The position numbers were made by a program, and so were the translations under genes. Under the pieces are notes generated by a model that was not told the origin of the DNA, did not search any database, and was given only the letters and a program-made list of their open reading frames with translations. 64,000 nt of DNA. It comes from Pseudoalteromonas sp. Scap06 (lineage in GTDB: Bacteria; Pseudomonadota; Gammaproteobacteria; Enterobacterales; Alteromonadaceae). The stretch spans positions 2,782,501 to 2,846,500 of the forward strand of contig NZ_CP041330.1 in the NCBI RefSeq assembly GCF_013394165.1, read 5' to 3'. Below, piece after piece: positions 1-8,853 of the stretch (position 1 is its first letter; each line of letters begins with the position of its first letter).

Positions 1-81
1 TGAAAAATAAATAATTGCACCCAAGCCTTTGCTTACTTACCATAGAGGGATATAACTTCTATGTAAAAAAAGTGATTTGCC

Positions 82-816
82 ATGCGAGTGCCTCATATTT
101 ATCAATCATCACCAATTGCCCTTAATACTCCTTTAAACCTTGACGATGATGCTGCTGGGCACATAGGTCGAGTGTTGCGCATGAAAGTGGGCGAGCAGGT
201 TTCTATTTTTAATGGTGAAGGCGGAGAATTCCTCAGTGAAATTATTGAGGTGAGTAAAAAGAGCGTGGTTGTTATGCCACTTGAATTTAATCCTCATGAC
301 GTTGAATCACCATTAAAAATTCATTTAGGCCAGTGCGTATCCCGTGGTGACAAAATGGATTTTACCATTCAAAAGTCTGTTGAATTAGGGATCACTGAAA
401 TCACTCCTATTTTTAGCCAGCGCTGCGGCGTAAAACTAAGTGGCGACCGCTTAGAAAAAAAACACCAGCAATGGCAAAAAATAGCCATTGCCGCATCAGA
501 GCAATCTGGGCGCAACTTTGTGCCAAAAGTACACTCACCTGTTGATTTAAAAACCTGGCTTGAACAGCAAACAGCTGCCATTAAATTAACTTTGCATCCT
601 CGCGCCGAACACAGTATTAAAACTATTACCATTCCCGATGACGGCGTGCGCTTTTTAGTAGGGCCGGAAGGCGGATTTACTGACGATGAAATAGCACAAA
701 CAAAGCAACAAGAATTTGTAGATATTCGCTTAGGCCCGCGGGTACTTCGCACAGAAACAGCAGCGTTAACCGTTTTAAGCGCACTGCAATTACAATTTGG
801 CGATTTAGCTAATTGA
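82..816 (+). CDS. rsmE: 16S rRNA (uracil1498-N3)-methyltransferase RsmE
   Basis: Cytoplasmic SPOUT-class enzyme that uses S-adenosylmethionine to make m3U at 16S rRNA position 1498. The 244-residue length fits the family. The SAM-binding trefoil-knot signatures are visible: GPEGGF at residues 194-199 and LGPRVLRTETA near residues 217-227. The N-terminal part (MRVPHIY..., IGRVLRMKVGE) resembles the PUA-like RNA-binding domain of RsmE. It is followed after 66 bp by gshB on the same strand, the usual gammaproteobacterial order (rsmE-gshB-yqgE-yqgF). No strong Shine-Dalgarno is seen before the ATG. The 191-residue frame antisense to this gene is a shadow. Confidence 0.96.
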   Translation: MRVPHIYQSSPIALNTPLNLDDDAAGHIGRVLRMKVGEQVSIFNGEGGEFLSEIIEVSKKSVVVMPLEFNPHDVESPLKIHLGQCVSRGDKMDFTIQKSVELGITEITPIFSQRCGVKLSGDRLEKKHQQWQKIAIAASEQSGRNFVPKVHSPVDLKTWLEQQTAAIKLTLHPRAEHSIKTITIPDDGVRFLVGPEGGFTDDEIAQTKQQEFVDIRLGPRVLRTETAALTVLSALQLQFGDLAN

Positions 817-882
817 AATAACAAAAAGCACCCACATATCAAGGTTACAGTTGTAAAAAACACATAAATTAAGGCACAGCGC

Positions 883-1830
883 ATGGCAATTAAGTTAGGT
901 ATTATTTCAGATCCTATTAGTGGATTTAATATTAAAAAAGACACCGGTTTTGCAATGATGATGCAAGCGCAAACCCGTGGCTACGAAATTTACTACATGG
1001 AAATGGATGATTTATCGCTGCGTCAAGGCAATGCCTACGCCACTGCAGCCAAAGCGCAGGTTTTTGATAACGCAGAAAAATGGTACCAACTTGAAGAAAA
1101 AACCACCATTGCGCTGGCTGATTTAGACGTTATTTTAATGCGTAAAGATCCGCCTTTTGATACTGAATATATTTACGCAACCTATATTTTAGAACGTGCT
1201 GAGCAAGCGGGTACTTTAGTTATTAATAAGCCACAGAGCTTGCGTGACGCCAATGAAAAACTTTTTACAGCTTGGTTTAGTGAGCACACACCTGATACAT
1301 TAGTTACGCGCAGCCAAAAGCAAATCCGTGAATTTTTAGCCCAGCACAAGGATATTATTTTAAAACCACTGGATGGTATGGGCGGTGCTTCTATTTTTAG
1401 AGTAAAAGCAGATGATGCCAATATTGGCGTAATATGCGAAACCTTAACTGAGCATGGCAGTCGCTTTGCGATGGCGCAAAATTACATTGAAGAGATCACT
1501 CAAGGTGACAAGCGCGTATTGGTTGTTGATGGTGAAGTTATTCCTTATTGCTTAGCGCGTATCCCACAAAACGGCGAAACGCGCGGTAACTTAGCCGCCG
1601 GCGGACGTGGTGAAGCACGCCCAATTAGTGAGTCAGATCTTAAAATTGCTCAAGCAGTTGCCCCTACATTGAAAGAAAAAGGCTTAATATTTGTTGGCTT
1701 AGATATCATTGGCGATAAGTTAACTGAAATTAACGTAACAGCACCAACCTGTGTTAAAGAAATTGAGGCCGCTTACGACATTTCTATTACCGGTATTTTA
1801 TTTGATGCCATAGAGAGAAAACTTAGCTAA
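883..1830 (+). CDS. gshB: Glutathione synthetase
   Basis: Catalyses ATP-dependent joining of gamma-glutamylcysteine and glycine, the last step of glutathione synthesis, in the cytoplasm. At 315 residues it is full length. It begins with the family N-terminus (IKLGIISDPISGFNIKKDT) and continues into an ATP-grasp fold with KPLDGMGGASIFRV as the glycine-rich ATP loop and a C-terminal INVTAPTCVKEIE segment typical of GshB. It lies between rsmE and yqgE. A 41 bp hairpin follows the stop codon. Confidence 0.97.
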   Translation: MAIKLGIISDPISGFNIKKDTGFAMMMQAQTRGYEIYYMEMDDLSLRQGNAYATAAKAQVFDNAEKWYQLEEKTTIALADLDVILMRKDPPFDTEYIYATYILERAEQAGTLVINKPQSLRDANEKLFTAWFSEHTPDTLVTRSQKQIREFLAQHKDIILKPLDGMGGASIFRVKADDANIGVICETLTEHGSRFAMAQNYIEEITQGDKRVLVVDGEVIPYCLARIPQNGETRGNLAAGGRGEARPISESDLKIAQAVAPTLKEKGLIFVGLDIIGDKLTEINVTAPTCVKEIEAAYDISITGILFDAIERKLS

Positions 1831-1840
1831 AGCCATAGCA

Positions 1841-1881
1841 AACTTTAAGCGCTGACGCTTCTATAGTCATCGCTTAAAGTT
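1841..1881. terminator. Hairpin after gshB
   Basis: A perfect 11 bp inverted repeat (aactttaagcg / cgcttaaagtt) with a 19-base loop starts 10 bp past the gshB stop. There is no long T-run, so it could be an imperfect terminator or an mRNA-stabilising hairpin. Confidence 0.45.
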
Positions 1882-1952
1882 GAATAAATTTTTAGTGTTA
1901 AAACATGGGACTATGCCATACTCAAGATTCAATAACTAAAGGGGTAAAAATT

Positions 1953-2510
1953 ATGCAGTCATTAGAAAATCATTTTTTAATCGCAATGCCATCAATGCAA
2001 GACCCTTTTTTTAAACGTGCGGTCACTTATATTTGTGAACACAATGAAGAAGGCGCTATGGGACTTGTTATCAATCAACCGATTGATGTTACCGTAGGTG
2101 AGCTACTCGACAAAATTGATATTGATAACGATAAGTCGCAACATGCCGCGCAAGTGACAGTGTATGCTGGCGGGCCGGTAAAAACGGATCGTGGCTTTGT
2201 GCTACATTCACCAAAACCGGGGTATTCGGCAAGCCAAAAATTGAGCAGTGATATTATGATCACTACCTCAAAAGATGTATTAGCCACATTAACTACTGCT
2301 CAAGCACCCGAGCAATTTATAATTACCTTAGGTTACTCAGGTTGGGAGCAAGGCCAGCTAGAACAAGAGCTACTTGATAATAGCTGGTTGATTATAAAAG
2401 CCGACCCTAAAATAATTTTTGATACCCCAGTGGAAAAGCGCTGGGAAATGGCAGTCTCTATGCTTGGTTTTGATGTTAGCCAATTAAGCCCCGAAGCTGG
2501 ACATGCTTAG
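1953..2510 (+). CDS. yqgE: YqgE/AlgH family protein (UPF0301)
   Basis: A conserved protein of the DUF179/UPF0301 family, 185 residues; its biochemical role is not established. The start is set at ATG 1953, not the in-frame ATG at 1905, because the family begins at LENHFLIAMPSMQDP and an AAAGGGG ribosome-binding site lies just upstream. Conserved blocks are YICEHNEEGAMGLVINQP, the GGPV segment and LGYSGWEQGQLE. It sits between gshB and ruvX as in other Gammaproteobacteria. The TAG stop is unusual: its final G is the first base of the MITE-like repeat at 2510-2773, so the insertion boundary supplies the stop codon. Confidence 0.93.
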   Translation: MQSLENHFLIAMPSMQDPFFKRAVTYICEHNEEGAMGLVINQPIDVTVGELLDKIDIDNDKSQHAAQVTVYAGGPVKTDRGFVLHSPKPGYSASQKLSSDIMITTSKDVLATLTTAQAPEQFIITLGYSGWEQGQLEQELLDNSWLIIKADPKIIFDTPVEKRWEMAVSMLGFDVSQLSPEAGHA

Positions 2511-2773
2511 GGTCTGTTGACCTTTGCTGATTAAAATTTGTTCAAACTAGGGGCAATTTAATCGCGGCGCGAAGTTTGTAACCTAGTGGGCTAAGTAAAA
2601 ACCGAGCAACAAAGAGTAAATCGCCCCTAGGCAGAACCCTTCGGGCAGCGCCTGTTTGGCATTTATGCTGCGTTATCGCCTATTTATGGGGAATAACCAC
2701 ACCACAAAGGCTCTGCCTTGCCTAAATACCAAACAGACTGCTGCAAATTTAACCTTGAAAGGTTAACAGACCC
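2510..2773. repeat. MITE-like element, copy 1
   Basis: This 264 bp non-coding repeat is nearly identical to 13393-13655. Its ends are inverted repeats (gggtctgttgaccttt and aaaggttaacagaccc, one mismatch), flanked on both sides by TA, as expected for a TA target duplication. Inside is a nested inverted repeat at 2547-2560 / 2617-2630 (one mismatch), and another pair built on ctgtttggcattta / taaataccaaacag. It has no coding capacity, so any movement would need a transposase acting in trans. It separates yqgE from ruvX. Confidence 0.85.
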
Positions 2774-2793
2774 TAATAACATAAAAGACAAAC

Positions 2794-3243
2794 ATGACTA
2801 AAAAAACAGTAAAACCGCAAGGTGAGCGCACCGTAATGGGATTTGATTTTGGTACTAAGAGCATTGGTATTGCAATTGGTCAAGAATTGACAGGCAGCGC
2901 CACCAGCCTAAAGGCGGTGAAAGCTCAAGATGGCATCCCTAATTGGGATGACATTGCTGTACAGGTAAAAGAGTGGCAACCTGACTTAATGGTGGTTGGC
3001 TTACCGCTTAATATGGATGGCACTTCTCAAGAGGTTACCTTTAAAGCCAAAAAGTTCGCCAACCGTTTGCATAATCATTACGGTATAGCGGTTCATACTC
3101 AAGATGAGCGCTTAACTACCGCTGATGCTAAAGCACGGTTGTTTGAACGTGGTGGTTATAAAAACTTAGGTAAAGGCAACGTAGATAATATGTCTGCGGT
3201 GATAATTCTAGAGAGCTTTTTTGAAGCCAGTTATGGCGAATAA
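2794..3243 (+). CDS. ruvX: Putative pre-16S rRNA nuclease / Holliday junction resolvase-like YqgF (RuvX)
   Basis: Small RNase H-fold protein of the YqgF/RuvX family (149 residues, full length). YqgF is implicated in 16S rRNA 5'-end maturation and was first classed as a Holliday-junction resolvase homologue. Visible motifs are [16 protein letters not shown] with the first acidic residue, [19 protein letters not shown] with the second acidic cluster, and the C-terminal [11 protein letters not shown]. It normally follows yqgE directly; here a MITE-like element separates them. A strong terminator follows. Confidence 0.95.
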   Translation: MTKKTVKPQGERTVMGFDFGTKSIGIAIGQELTGSATSLKAVKAQDGIPNWDDIAVQVKEWQPDLMVVGLPLNMDGTSQEVTFKAKKFANRLHNHYGIAVHTQDERLTTADAKARLFERGGYKNLGKGNVDNMSAVIILESFFEASYGE

Positions 3244-3254
3244 ATTGATTTAAC

Positions 3255-3281
3255 AAAAAAAGCGCTTAAAGCGCTTTTTTT
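3255..3281 (+). terminator. Rho-independent terminator after ruvX
   Basis: An 11 bp perfect stem (aaaaaaagcgc / gcgcttttttt) with a 5-base loop and T-run, starting 12 bp past the ruvX stop. It is symmetric enough to work in both directions. Confidence 0.9.
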
Positions 3282-3299
3282 ATGCGTGGATTTAGATTT

Positions 3300-3450
3300 G
3301 GGTCTATTAACCTTTGCGGATTAAAACTCGTTCAAGTAAGGGGCGATTTAATCATGGCGCGAGGTTTATAACCTAGCTGGCTCGATAACTGCTCCTACGT
3401 TATACTACTGGCTTATATCCATGTAGGCAGCAACGAGTTAATTGTCCTTA
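3300..3450. repeat. Degraded MITE-like element (partial copy)
   Basis: Starts with gggtctattaacctttgcgg and shares about 80 bp with the left part of the 2510-2773 repeat, including the arm around aaggggcgattta at 3338. The middle then diverges, and a weak complementary arm (gagttaattgtcctta) closes at about 3450. The right half of the full element is missing. It fills the space between the convergent ruvX and pilU genes and reaches the pilU stop codon (3448-3450). Confidence 0.6.
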
Positions 3451-4584
3451 GGTAATATTACCTTTATCATCAAGGCCATCAATGGTTACACCTTGCAAAA
3501 AGCCTGCCCCTTGCTGCTCGTTATTACGCAGTTTTATCATTAAACGTAAATCATTTGGCGAGTCTGCATGATGAAGTGCATCGGCATAGTTAATCCGTTG
3601 CTGTCTGTAAAGCTCAAACAGCGCTTGGTCAAAGGTCTGCATGCCCATTTCAGTTGATTTGGCCATAGTTTCTTTAATACCACCAATGTTACCGTTTTTA
3701 ATCAGCTCACTCACCATTGGCGTATTCAATAATACCTCTATAGCAGCAGCACGTCCCTCACCATCAGAGGTAGGGATAAGCTGCTGGGCAATAATAGCGC
3801 GTAAGTTTAATGCTAAATCATATTTAAGCTTATCGTGCTTCTCTTTTGGAACTAAGTGCATAATACGATCAATAGCTTGGTTAGCATTGTTAGCATGTAA
3901 GGTGGCAACACATAAATGACCTGTTTCTGCAAAGCTTAACGCATACTCCATAGTTTCTTGCGATCGAATTTCACCAATCAAAATAACATCAGGCGCTTGG
4001 CGTAAAGAGCTTTTTAGTGCTGACTCAAAACTTTCAGTATCTAAGCCCACTTCACGTTGAGTAATAATGCTTTTTTTATGTTCATGAACAAACTCTATTG
4101 GATCTTCTATAGTTAAAATATGCCCACGTTGATTGCGATTTCTATAACCAATAAGCGCCGCCAAAGACGTTGATTTACCGGTTCCCGTACCACCGACAAA
4201 TAATACCAGTCCGCGCTTTGACATAATCACATCTGTAAGCGCTGAGGGCAATCCAAGTTCTTTTACATCAGGTATTTGGGTCACAATCCGGCGAATAACC
4301 ATCCCCGCTCTATCGCGTTGCCAAAAAGCCGAAATACGAAAGCGCCCTTCGCTGGTTGCAATCGCAAAGTTACACTCTTTGGTGTTATGAAACTCTGCTT
4401 TTTGCTTTTCACTCATCGCTGATTCAACTAATTCCAGCGCTTGCTCATCGGTTAGCTTGTCATCATTAAGAGGTATCAGCTCGCCATTAATTTTAGCGCT
4501 AATAGGCAGCTGGCTTGATACAAATAGATCAGAGCCTTTTTTGTCGATCATTATTTGTAAAAAGTGATTTAGAGATAAAGTCAT
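3448..4584 (-). CDS. pilU: Type IV pilus retraction ATPase PilU
   Basis: PilT/PilU-subfamily hexameric secretion ATPase at the inner-membrane base of the type IV pilus; PilU assists PilT in pilus retraction. In its 378 residues the Walker A is GGTGTGKST, the Walker B region is ILIGEIRS and the His box is GHLCVATLHANN. A PilU-type C-terminal tail replaces the AIRNLIRE motif of PilT. It is cotranscribed downstream of pilT, and its Shine-Dalgarno (AAGGAA) overlaps the pilT stop codon, only 9 bp before the start. The 3' end meets a degraded repeat. Confidence 0.95.
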   Translation of the reverse strand: MTLSLNHFLQIMIDKKGSDLFVSSQLPISAKINGELIPLNDDKLTDEQALELVESAMSEKQKAEFHNTKECNFAIATSEGRFRISAFWQRDRAGMVIRRIVTQIPDVKELGLPSALTDVIMSKRGLVLFVGGTGTGKSTSLAALIGYRNRNQRGHILTIEDPIEFVHEHKKSIITQREVGLDTESFESALKSSLRQAPDVILIGEIRSQETMEYALSFAETGHLCVATLHANNANQAIDRIMHLVPKEKHDKLKYDLALNLRAIIAQQLIPTSDGEGRAAAIEVLLNTPMVSELIKNGNIGGIKETMAKSTEMGMQTFDQALFELYRQQRINYADALHHADSPNDLRLMIKLRNNEQQGAGFLQGVTIDGLDDKGNIT

Positions 4585-4593
4585 AATAATTCC

Positions 4594-5634
4594 TTAAGCG
4601 CTAAACTGCGTCTTATCTTGTGCTTTTGTATACGCCGCTGAGTGAGTGATAATGCCTCTGTTAACAAGGTTTGTTAAACATTGATCCATGGTTTGCATGC
4701 CCTGCGACGCACCGGTTTGAATCGATGAGTACATTTGAGCAATTTTATCTTCACGAATTAAGTTACGAATAGCAGGCGTTGCCAACATGATTTCGTGTGC
4801 AGCCACTCGCCCTCCACCGACCTTTTTGATCAGTGTTTGTGAGATAACCGCACGCAATGATTCCGAGAGCATAGAGCGGATCATGTCTTTTTCTTCACCA
4901 GGAAATACGTCAATAATACGGTCAATGGTTTTAGGTGCCGACGTGGTATGCAAAGTGCCAAACACTAAGTGACCAGTTTCAGCAGCAGTCATAGCAAGGC
5001 GAATAGTTTCTAGATCTCGTAGCTCACCTACCAAAATAACATCAGGGTCTTCACGCAATGCACTTCGCAAGGCATTAGAAAAACTATGTGTATCGCGGTG
5101 AACTTCACGCTGGTTAATTAAGCTGAGTTTATTATCGTGCACAAATTCGATAGGATCTTCAATGGTCAGTACATGATGATGTTTATTTTGATTTATATAG
5201 TCCACCATGGCTGCGAGTGTAGTCGACTTACCTGAGCCTGTAGGGCCGGTAACTAATACTAAGCCTCGTGGGTTATCTGAAATTTGTTTGAATATTTCCG
5301 GCGCGCCCAAATCTTCAAGTGTCAATACATCACTCGGGATAGTACGAAACACGGCAGCAGGACCACGATTAGAGTTAAAGGCATTTACACGAAAACGTGC
5401 TAAATTAGGGACTTCAAAAGAAAAATCCACTTCGAGATTTTGTTCATAGTCCTTACGCTGGTTATCGTTCATAATGTCATAAACCAGACTGCTGACTTCT
5501 TTATCTCCAAGTGCTGGTATATTAATACGTCGCACATCACCATCAACACGTATCATAGGTGACACCCCTGATGATAAGTGCAAATCTGATGCTTTATGTT
5601 GCACACTAAATGCCAATAATTCGGTGATATCCAT
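4594..5634 (-). CDS. pilT: Type IV pilus twitching motility ATPase PilT
   Basis: ATPase powering type IV pilus retraction, twitching and DNA uptake. It has 346 residues with the expected N-terminal PAS-like region (LLAFSVQHKASDLHLSSG), Walker A GPTGSGKST, Asp box, Walker B ILVGELRD, His box GHLVFGTLHTTS and the retraction-specific AIRNLIRE motif near residue 290. It is first in the pilT-pilU operon and divergent from yggS, a common gammaproteobacterial arrangement, so its promoter must overlap the start region of yggS. Confidence 0.97.
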   Translation of the reverse strand: MDITELLAFSVQHKASDLHLSSGVSPMIRVDGDVRRINIPALGDKEVSSLVYDIMNDNQRKDYEQNLEVDFSFEVPNLARFRVNAFNSNRGPAAVFRTIPSDVLTLEDLGAPEIFKQISDNPRGLVLVTGPTGSGKSTTLAAMVDYINQNKHHHVLTIEDPIEFVHDNKLSLINQREVHRDTHSFSNALRSALREDPDVILVGELRDLETIRLAMTAAETGHLVFGTLHTTSAPKTIDRIIDVFPGEEKDMIRSMLSESLRAVISQTLIKKVGGGRVAAHEIMLATPAIRNLIREDKIAQMYSSIQTGASQGMQTMDQCLTNLVNRGIITHSAAYTKAQDKTQFSA

Positions 5635-5663
5635 TTATGACTCCACAACTAACTGATAAATAT

Positions 5664-6350
5664 ATGGTTACAATAGCAGAACGACTCACATCCGCCTACG
5701 CTAGAATTGCAGAGGCAGCGCAAAATGCACAGCGTAATAGTAACGAAATTACGTTACTTGCAGTATCTAAAACCAAACCCGCCTCTGATATTATGGCAGC
5801 TTATGAGCAAGGGCAACGCCAATTTGGTGAATCTTATGTTCAAGAAGCTGTAGATAAAATAGCGCAACTAGCCACATTTAGCGATATTGTTTGGCATTTC
5901 ATTGGCCCTATACAGTCAAATAAAAGCGCTTTGGTGGCTGCTAATTTTGACTGGGTACAAAGCGTCGATAGACTAAAAATAGCAAAACGCTTAAACGCTC
6001 AGCGCCCACAGGAAATGCCCGCTCTTAATGTACTGATACAAGTTAATATTAGCGCAGAAGATGCTAAATCAGGCTGTACCATAGAAGAGATTGACCAACT
6101 AGCGCAATTTATAAGTCAGTGTTCACAGTTAAAATTACGCGGACTAATGGCTATTCCTGCAAAAAGTGACGATGCTAACACGCAAATTCAATATTTTGAG
6201 CAATTACAAACTTGCTTTGATAAACTACAGACCCAATATCCTCATATAGATACGTTGTCGATGGGGATGAGTAACGATGTAGAGACTGCCATAGCGGCAG
6301 GTTCAACCATGGTGAGGATCGGCACAGATATTTTTGGAACACGAACTTAA
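5664..6350 (+). CDS. yggS: PLP homeostasis protein YggS (PROSC/PLPBP family)
   Basis: Single-domain type III-fold PLP-binding protein that buffers pyridoxal phosphate; no catalytic reaction is known. The PLP lysine lies in ITLLAVSKTKPASD, followed by QFGESYVQEAVDK, WHFIGPIQSNK and the C-terminal LSMGMSNDVETAI and VRIGTDIFGTR phosphate-binding motifs. The start is placed at ATG 5664 because MVTIAERL aligns with the usual N-terminus; an in-frame ATG at 5637 would add nine residues and almost touch pilT. It is followed by proC after 17 bp and yggT, the conserved yggS-proC-yggT cluster. Confidence 0.94.
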   Translation: MVTIAERLTSAYARIAEAAQNAQRNSNEITLLAVSKTKPASDIMAAYEQGQRQFGESYVQEAVDKIAQLATFSDIVWHFIGPIQSNKSALVAANFDWVQSVDRLKIAKRLNAQRPQEMPALNVLIQVNISAEDAKSGCTIEEIDQLAQFISQCSQLKLRGLMAIPAKSDDANTQIQYFEQLQTCFDKLQTQYPHIDTLSMGMSNDVETAIAAGSTMVRIGTDIFGTRT

Positions 6351-6367
6351 AAGGTGATAACAGACAT

Positions 6368-7189
6368 ATGTCAGATAAAAAAATCGCATTTATAGGCACA
6401 GGTAATATGAGCTACGCCATCATTGGTGGCATGGTAAAAAACGGCTTTAACGCAAACAATATTATTGCAACTAACCGCAACCAAGAAAAACTAGCCAAGG
6501 TAGCATCCGACTTTAAGGTGCAAACCACCAGTGATAATAACGAAGCTATGCGCGATGCAGATGTCATTGTTCTGTCTGTTAAACCACAAATGATGGGCGA
6601 CTTGTGCCAATCATTTCAAGATTCAGGCATCGACTTTAGTGATAAATTATTTATCTCAGTCGCTGCAGGCTTAACCGTTAAACGCTTACGTGAAATGCTT
6701 GGCCAAGATGTGAAAATGGTGCGTTGTATGCCAAATACACCGTCGTTACTTGGCCGTGGTGTATCGGGCTTATATGGCGCTGGCGAAACGCAAAGCGAAC
6801 ATGAATTTGTACAACAAGTTTTTGAATGTACAGGTATAGTTGTGTGGGTAGAGCAAGAATCGCAAATTAACGATATCATTGCTGTGACAGGCTCATCGCC
6901 AGCTTACTTTTTCTTATTTATGGAAGCGATTGAAGAAAAAGCGAAAGCACTTGGCTTTAATGATGAAGACGCGCGTCGCTTAGTACAGCAAACAGCGCTA
7001 GGCGCAGCTGAAATGGCACTTAGCCAACCAGATATTAGCATTTCGCAACTGCGTGCAAATGTAACCTCAAAAGGCGGTACCACGCATGCAGCTGTTGAGC
7101 ATTTAAAAGCGCAAGGTTTAACCCAAACTGTGGGTGATGCAATGGATGCGTGTATTGCGCGTGCAGTGCAAATGGAACAAGAACTTTAA
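6368..7189 (+). CDS. proC: Pyrroline-5-carboxylate reductase
   Basis: Reduces pyrroline-5-carboxylate to L-proline with NAD(P)H, the final step of proline biosynthesis. It has 273 residues, a normal length. The N-terminal dinucleotide-binding loop is FIGTGNMSYAIIGGM; VRCMPNTPSLLGRGV and VTGSSPAYFF are conserved. The C-terminal helical dimer domain carries the family signature LRANVTSKGGTTHAA. It lies in the yggS-proC-yggT cluster. Confidence 0.97.
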   Translation: MSDKKIAFIGTGNMSYAIIGGMVKNGFNANNIIATNRNQEKLAKVASDFKVQTTSDNNEAMRDADVIVLSVKPQMMGDLCQSFQDSGIDFSDKLFISVAAGLTVKRLREMLGQDVKMVRCMPNTPSLLGRGVSGLYGAGETQSEHEFVQQVFECTGIVVWVEQESQINDIIAVTGSSPAYFFLFMEAIEEKAKALGFNDEDARRLVQQTALGAAEMALSQPDISISQLRANVTSKGGTTHAAVEHLKAQGLTQTVGDAMDACIARAVQMEQEL

Positions 7190-7215
7190 AACCATTTTTT
7201 ATTGAAGGTTATACT

Positions 7216-7749
7216 ATGAATGCCATGCAATTTTTAATTAGCACCTTGTTTGATCTATTTTTAATGGTGGTACTACTGCGTTTTTGGCTACAGTGGGCAA
7301 AAGCCGACTTTTACAACCCGATGAGCCAATTTGTGGTCAAAGCCACTTCGTTTGCAGTTAACCCGCTGCGAAAAATCATTCCAGGGCTAGGCGGGCTTGA
7401 TTTAGCCTCTTTGTTGCTGGCATTTATAGTGGCTGCGGCAAAAATAAGTACATTAATGTGGCTTATTTATAGCTCTTGGGCTATTCAACCTGTGCTTATA
7501 CAGGCGCTAATAACTGTTTTAAAAGAAGGTTTAAATTTAGTCTTTTGGGTGTTAATCGTCCGCGCTATTTTAAGCTGGGTAAGCCAAGGCTATAACCCAA
7601 TTGAAGCGGTATTCCATCAGCTTACTGAGCCAATGTTAAAGCCGATCCGTAAAATCTTACCTCCACTAGGAGGCTTAGACTTATCGGTATTGGTACTGAT
7701 CATCGGCATTCAGTTTTTACAAATGCTGCTAATGGACCTTTTAGCTTAA
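7216..7749 (+). CDS. yggT: YggT family integral membrane protein
   Basis: Small inner-membrane protein with two tandem YGGT repeats, each a pair of hydrophobic segments around a re-entrant motif (NPLRKIIPGLGGLDLASL and MLKPIRKILPPLGGLDLSVL). The cellular function of this family is not settled; the adjacent proC may explain reported effects on osmotic stress. The start is the ATG at 7216, because the longer frame (7150) lies inside proC and lacks family similarity. The product is 177 residues, followed by a terminator. Confidence 0.92.
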   Translation: MNAMQFLISTLFDLFLMVVLLRFWLQWAKADFYNPMSQFVVKATSFAVNPLRKIIPGLGGLDLASLLLAFIVAAAKISTLMWLIYSSWAIQPVLIQALITVLKEGLNLVFWVLIVRAILSWVSQGYNPIEAVFHQLTEPMLKPIRKILPPLGGLDLSVLVLIIGIQFLQMLLMDLLA

Positions 7750-7763
7750 GCACAACGTAATAT

Positions 7764-7788
7764 AAAAGAGGCCTAGCGCCTCTTTTTT
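7764..7788 (+). terminator. Rho-independent terminator after yggT
   Basis: A 9 bp perfect stem (aaaagaggc / gcctctttt) with loop ctagc and a T-run, 15 bp past the yggT stop. It closes the yggS-proC-yggT unit. Confidence 0.9.
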
Positions 7789-7807
7789 ACATACTCAGGA
7801 GTTAACC

Positions 7808-8251
7808 ATGCAACGTTTAATAAAGTTTTGTTTTATTGCTTGTCTCGCTTTAGCATTTAATGCACACAGCGCTCAAGAACAAGGCGCCCAATACAAAGAA
7901 CTAGGCCCTTGGCAAGTTCATTACATAGCCTTTCCATCAACGTTTATTCAACCGCAAATAGCTAAAGCCTATGACCTTGAGCGTAGTGGCTATAAAGGTA
8001 TTGTTAATATTTCAATATTAAAAAATAATGCAGATAAAGCCGCTCAAAAAGCGACATTACAAGGTATCGCTAAAAACTTATTAGGTAACAAGCAAACCCT
8101 TAACTTTAAAGAAGTCGTTGAAGGCGATTCAATTTATTACCTAGCACAAGTAGATTACACCAACGAAGAAATTTTACGTTTTGAAATTGAAATCCAACAA
8201 GGTAATCAGTTTCAAACATTAAAGTTTAAGCAAAAATTTTACGTAGATTAA
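7808..8251 (+). CDS. DUF4426 family periplasmic protein
   Basis: A 147-residue secreted protein with a signal peptide (hydrophobic [16 protein letters not shown], cleavage near residue 22). The body ([47 protein letters not shown]) matches what I know as DUF4426, a family of unknown function. It has a good ribosome-binding site (caggag) and ends 2 bp before rdgB, so the two are probably cotranscribed. Confidence 0.8.
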   Translation: MQRLIKFCFIACLALAFNAHSAQEQGAQYKELGPWQVHYIAFPSTFIQPQIAKAYDLERSGYKGIVNISILKNNADKAAQKATLQGIAKNLLGNKQTLNFKEVVEGDSIYYLAQVDYTNEEILRFEIEIQQGNQFQTLKFKQKFYVD

Positions 8252-8253
8252 AT

Positions 8254-8853
8254 ATGACCAACACCTTAGTACTTGCAACCGGTAACCCCGGAAAAGTGAA
8301 TGAGCTGGCTAACATGCTCAGCTCACTTAATATTAATGTTGTACCGCAAAGCGACTTTAATGTCAGTGACGTAGCCGAAACAGGCACCACGTTTGTAGAA
8401 AACGCGATAATTAAAGCGCGTCATGCGGCTAAAATTACCGGACTGCCTGCTATTGCAGATGATTCAGGCTTAGAAGTGGATGGCCTGAATGGCGCGCCAG
8501 GTGTTTACTCTGCTCGTTTTGCAGGAAATAGCGCAAGCGATCAAGATAATATCGATAAATTACTGGCTGATTTAGGCAACAACCCTAATCGCAGCGCTCG
8601 CTTTTGGTGTGTGTTGGTACTAATGCGTCATGCCGACGACCCTACTCCACTTATTTGCAGTGCTAGCTGGGAGGGCGAAATTACCCTTAGCCAACACGGT
8701 AAAGGTGGCTTTGGTTACGATCCTATCTTTTTTGTACCATCAGAAAATTGTACCAGTGCAGAGCTTACAAAAGAGCAGAAGAATGCACTAAGTCACCGTG
8801 GGCAAGCACTTAATAAATTACTACAAGAGTTACAACACAAAGGCGGCCTGTGA
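8254..8853 (+). CDS. rdgB: dITP/XTP pyrophosphatase (non-canonical purine NTPase)
   Basis: Hydrolyses dITP, ITP and XTP to monophosphates, keeping deaminated purines out of nucleic acids. The 199 residues match the HAM1/RdgB length. Motifs are [12 protein letters not shown] at the N-terminus, [20 protein letters not shown] with the metal-binding acidic residues, [10 protein letters not shown] and the C-terminal LSHRGQAL. The stop overlaps the hemW GTG start by 4 bp, the common rdgB-hemW coupling. Confidence 0.97.
   Translation: MTNTLVLATGNPGKVNELANMLSSLNINVVPQSDFNVSDVAETGTTFVENAIIKARHAAKITGLPAIADDSGLEVDGLNGAPGVYSARFAGNSASDQDNIDKLLADLGNNPNRSARFWCVLVLMRHADDPTPLICSASWEGEITLSQHGKGGFGYDPIFFVPSENCTSAELTKEQKNALSHRGQALNKLLQELQHKGGL

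Noticed and set aside
369..944. 191-residue open frame antisense to rsmE
   Set aside because: It lies opposite a well-supported methyltransferase gene and has no recognisable domain; a shadow frame.
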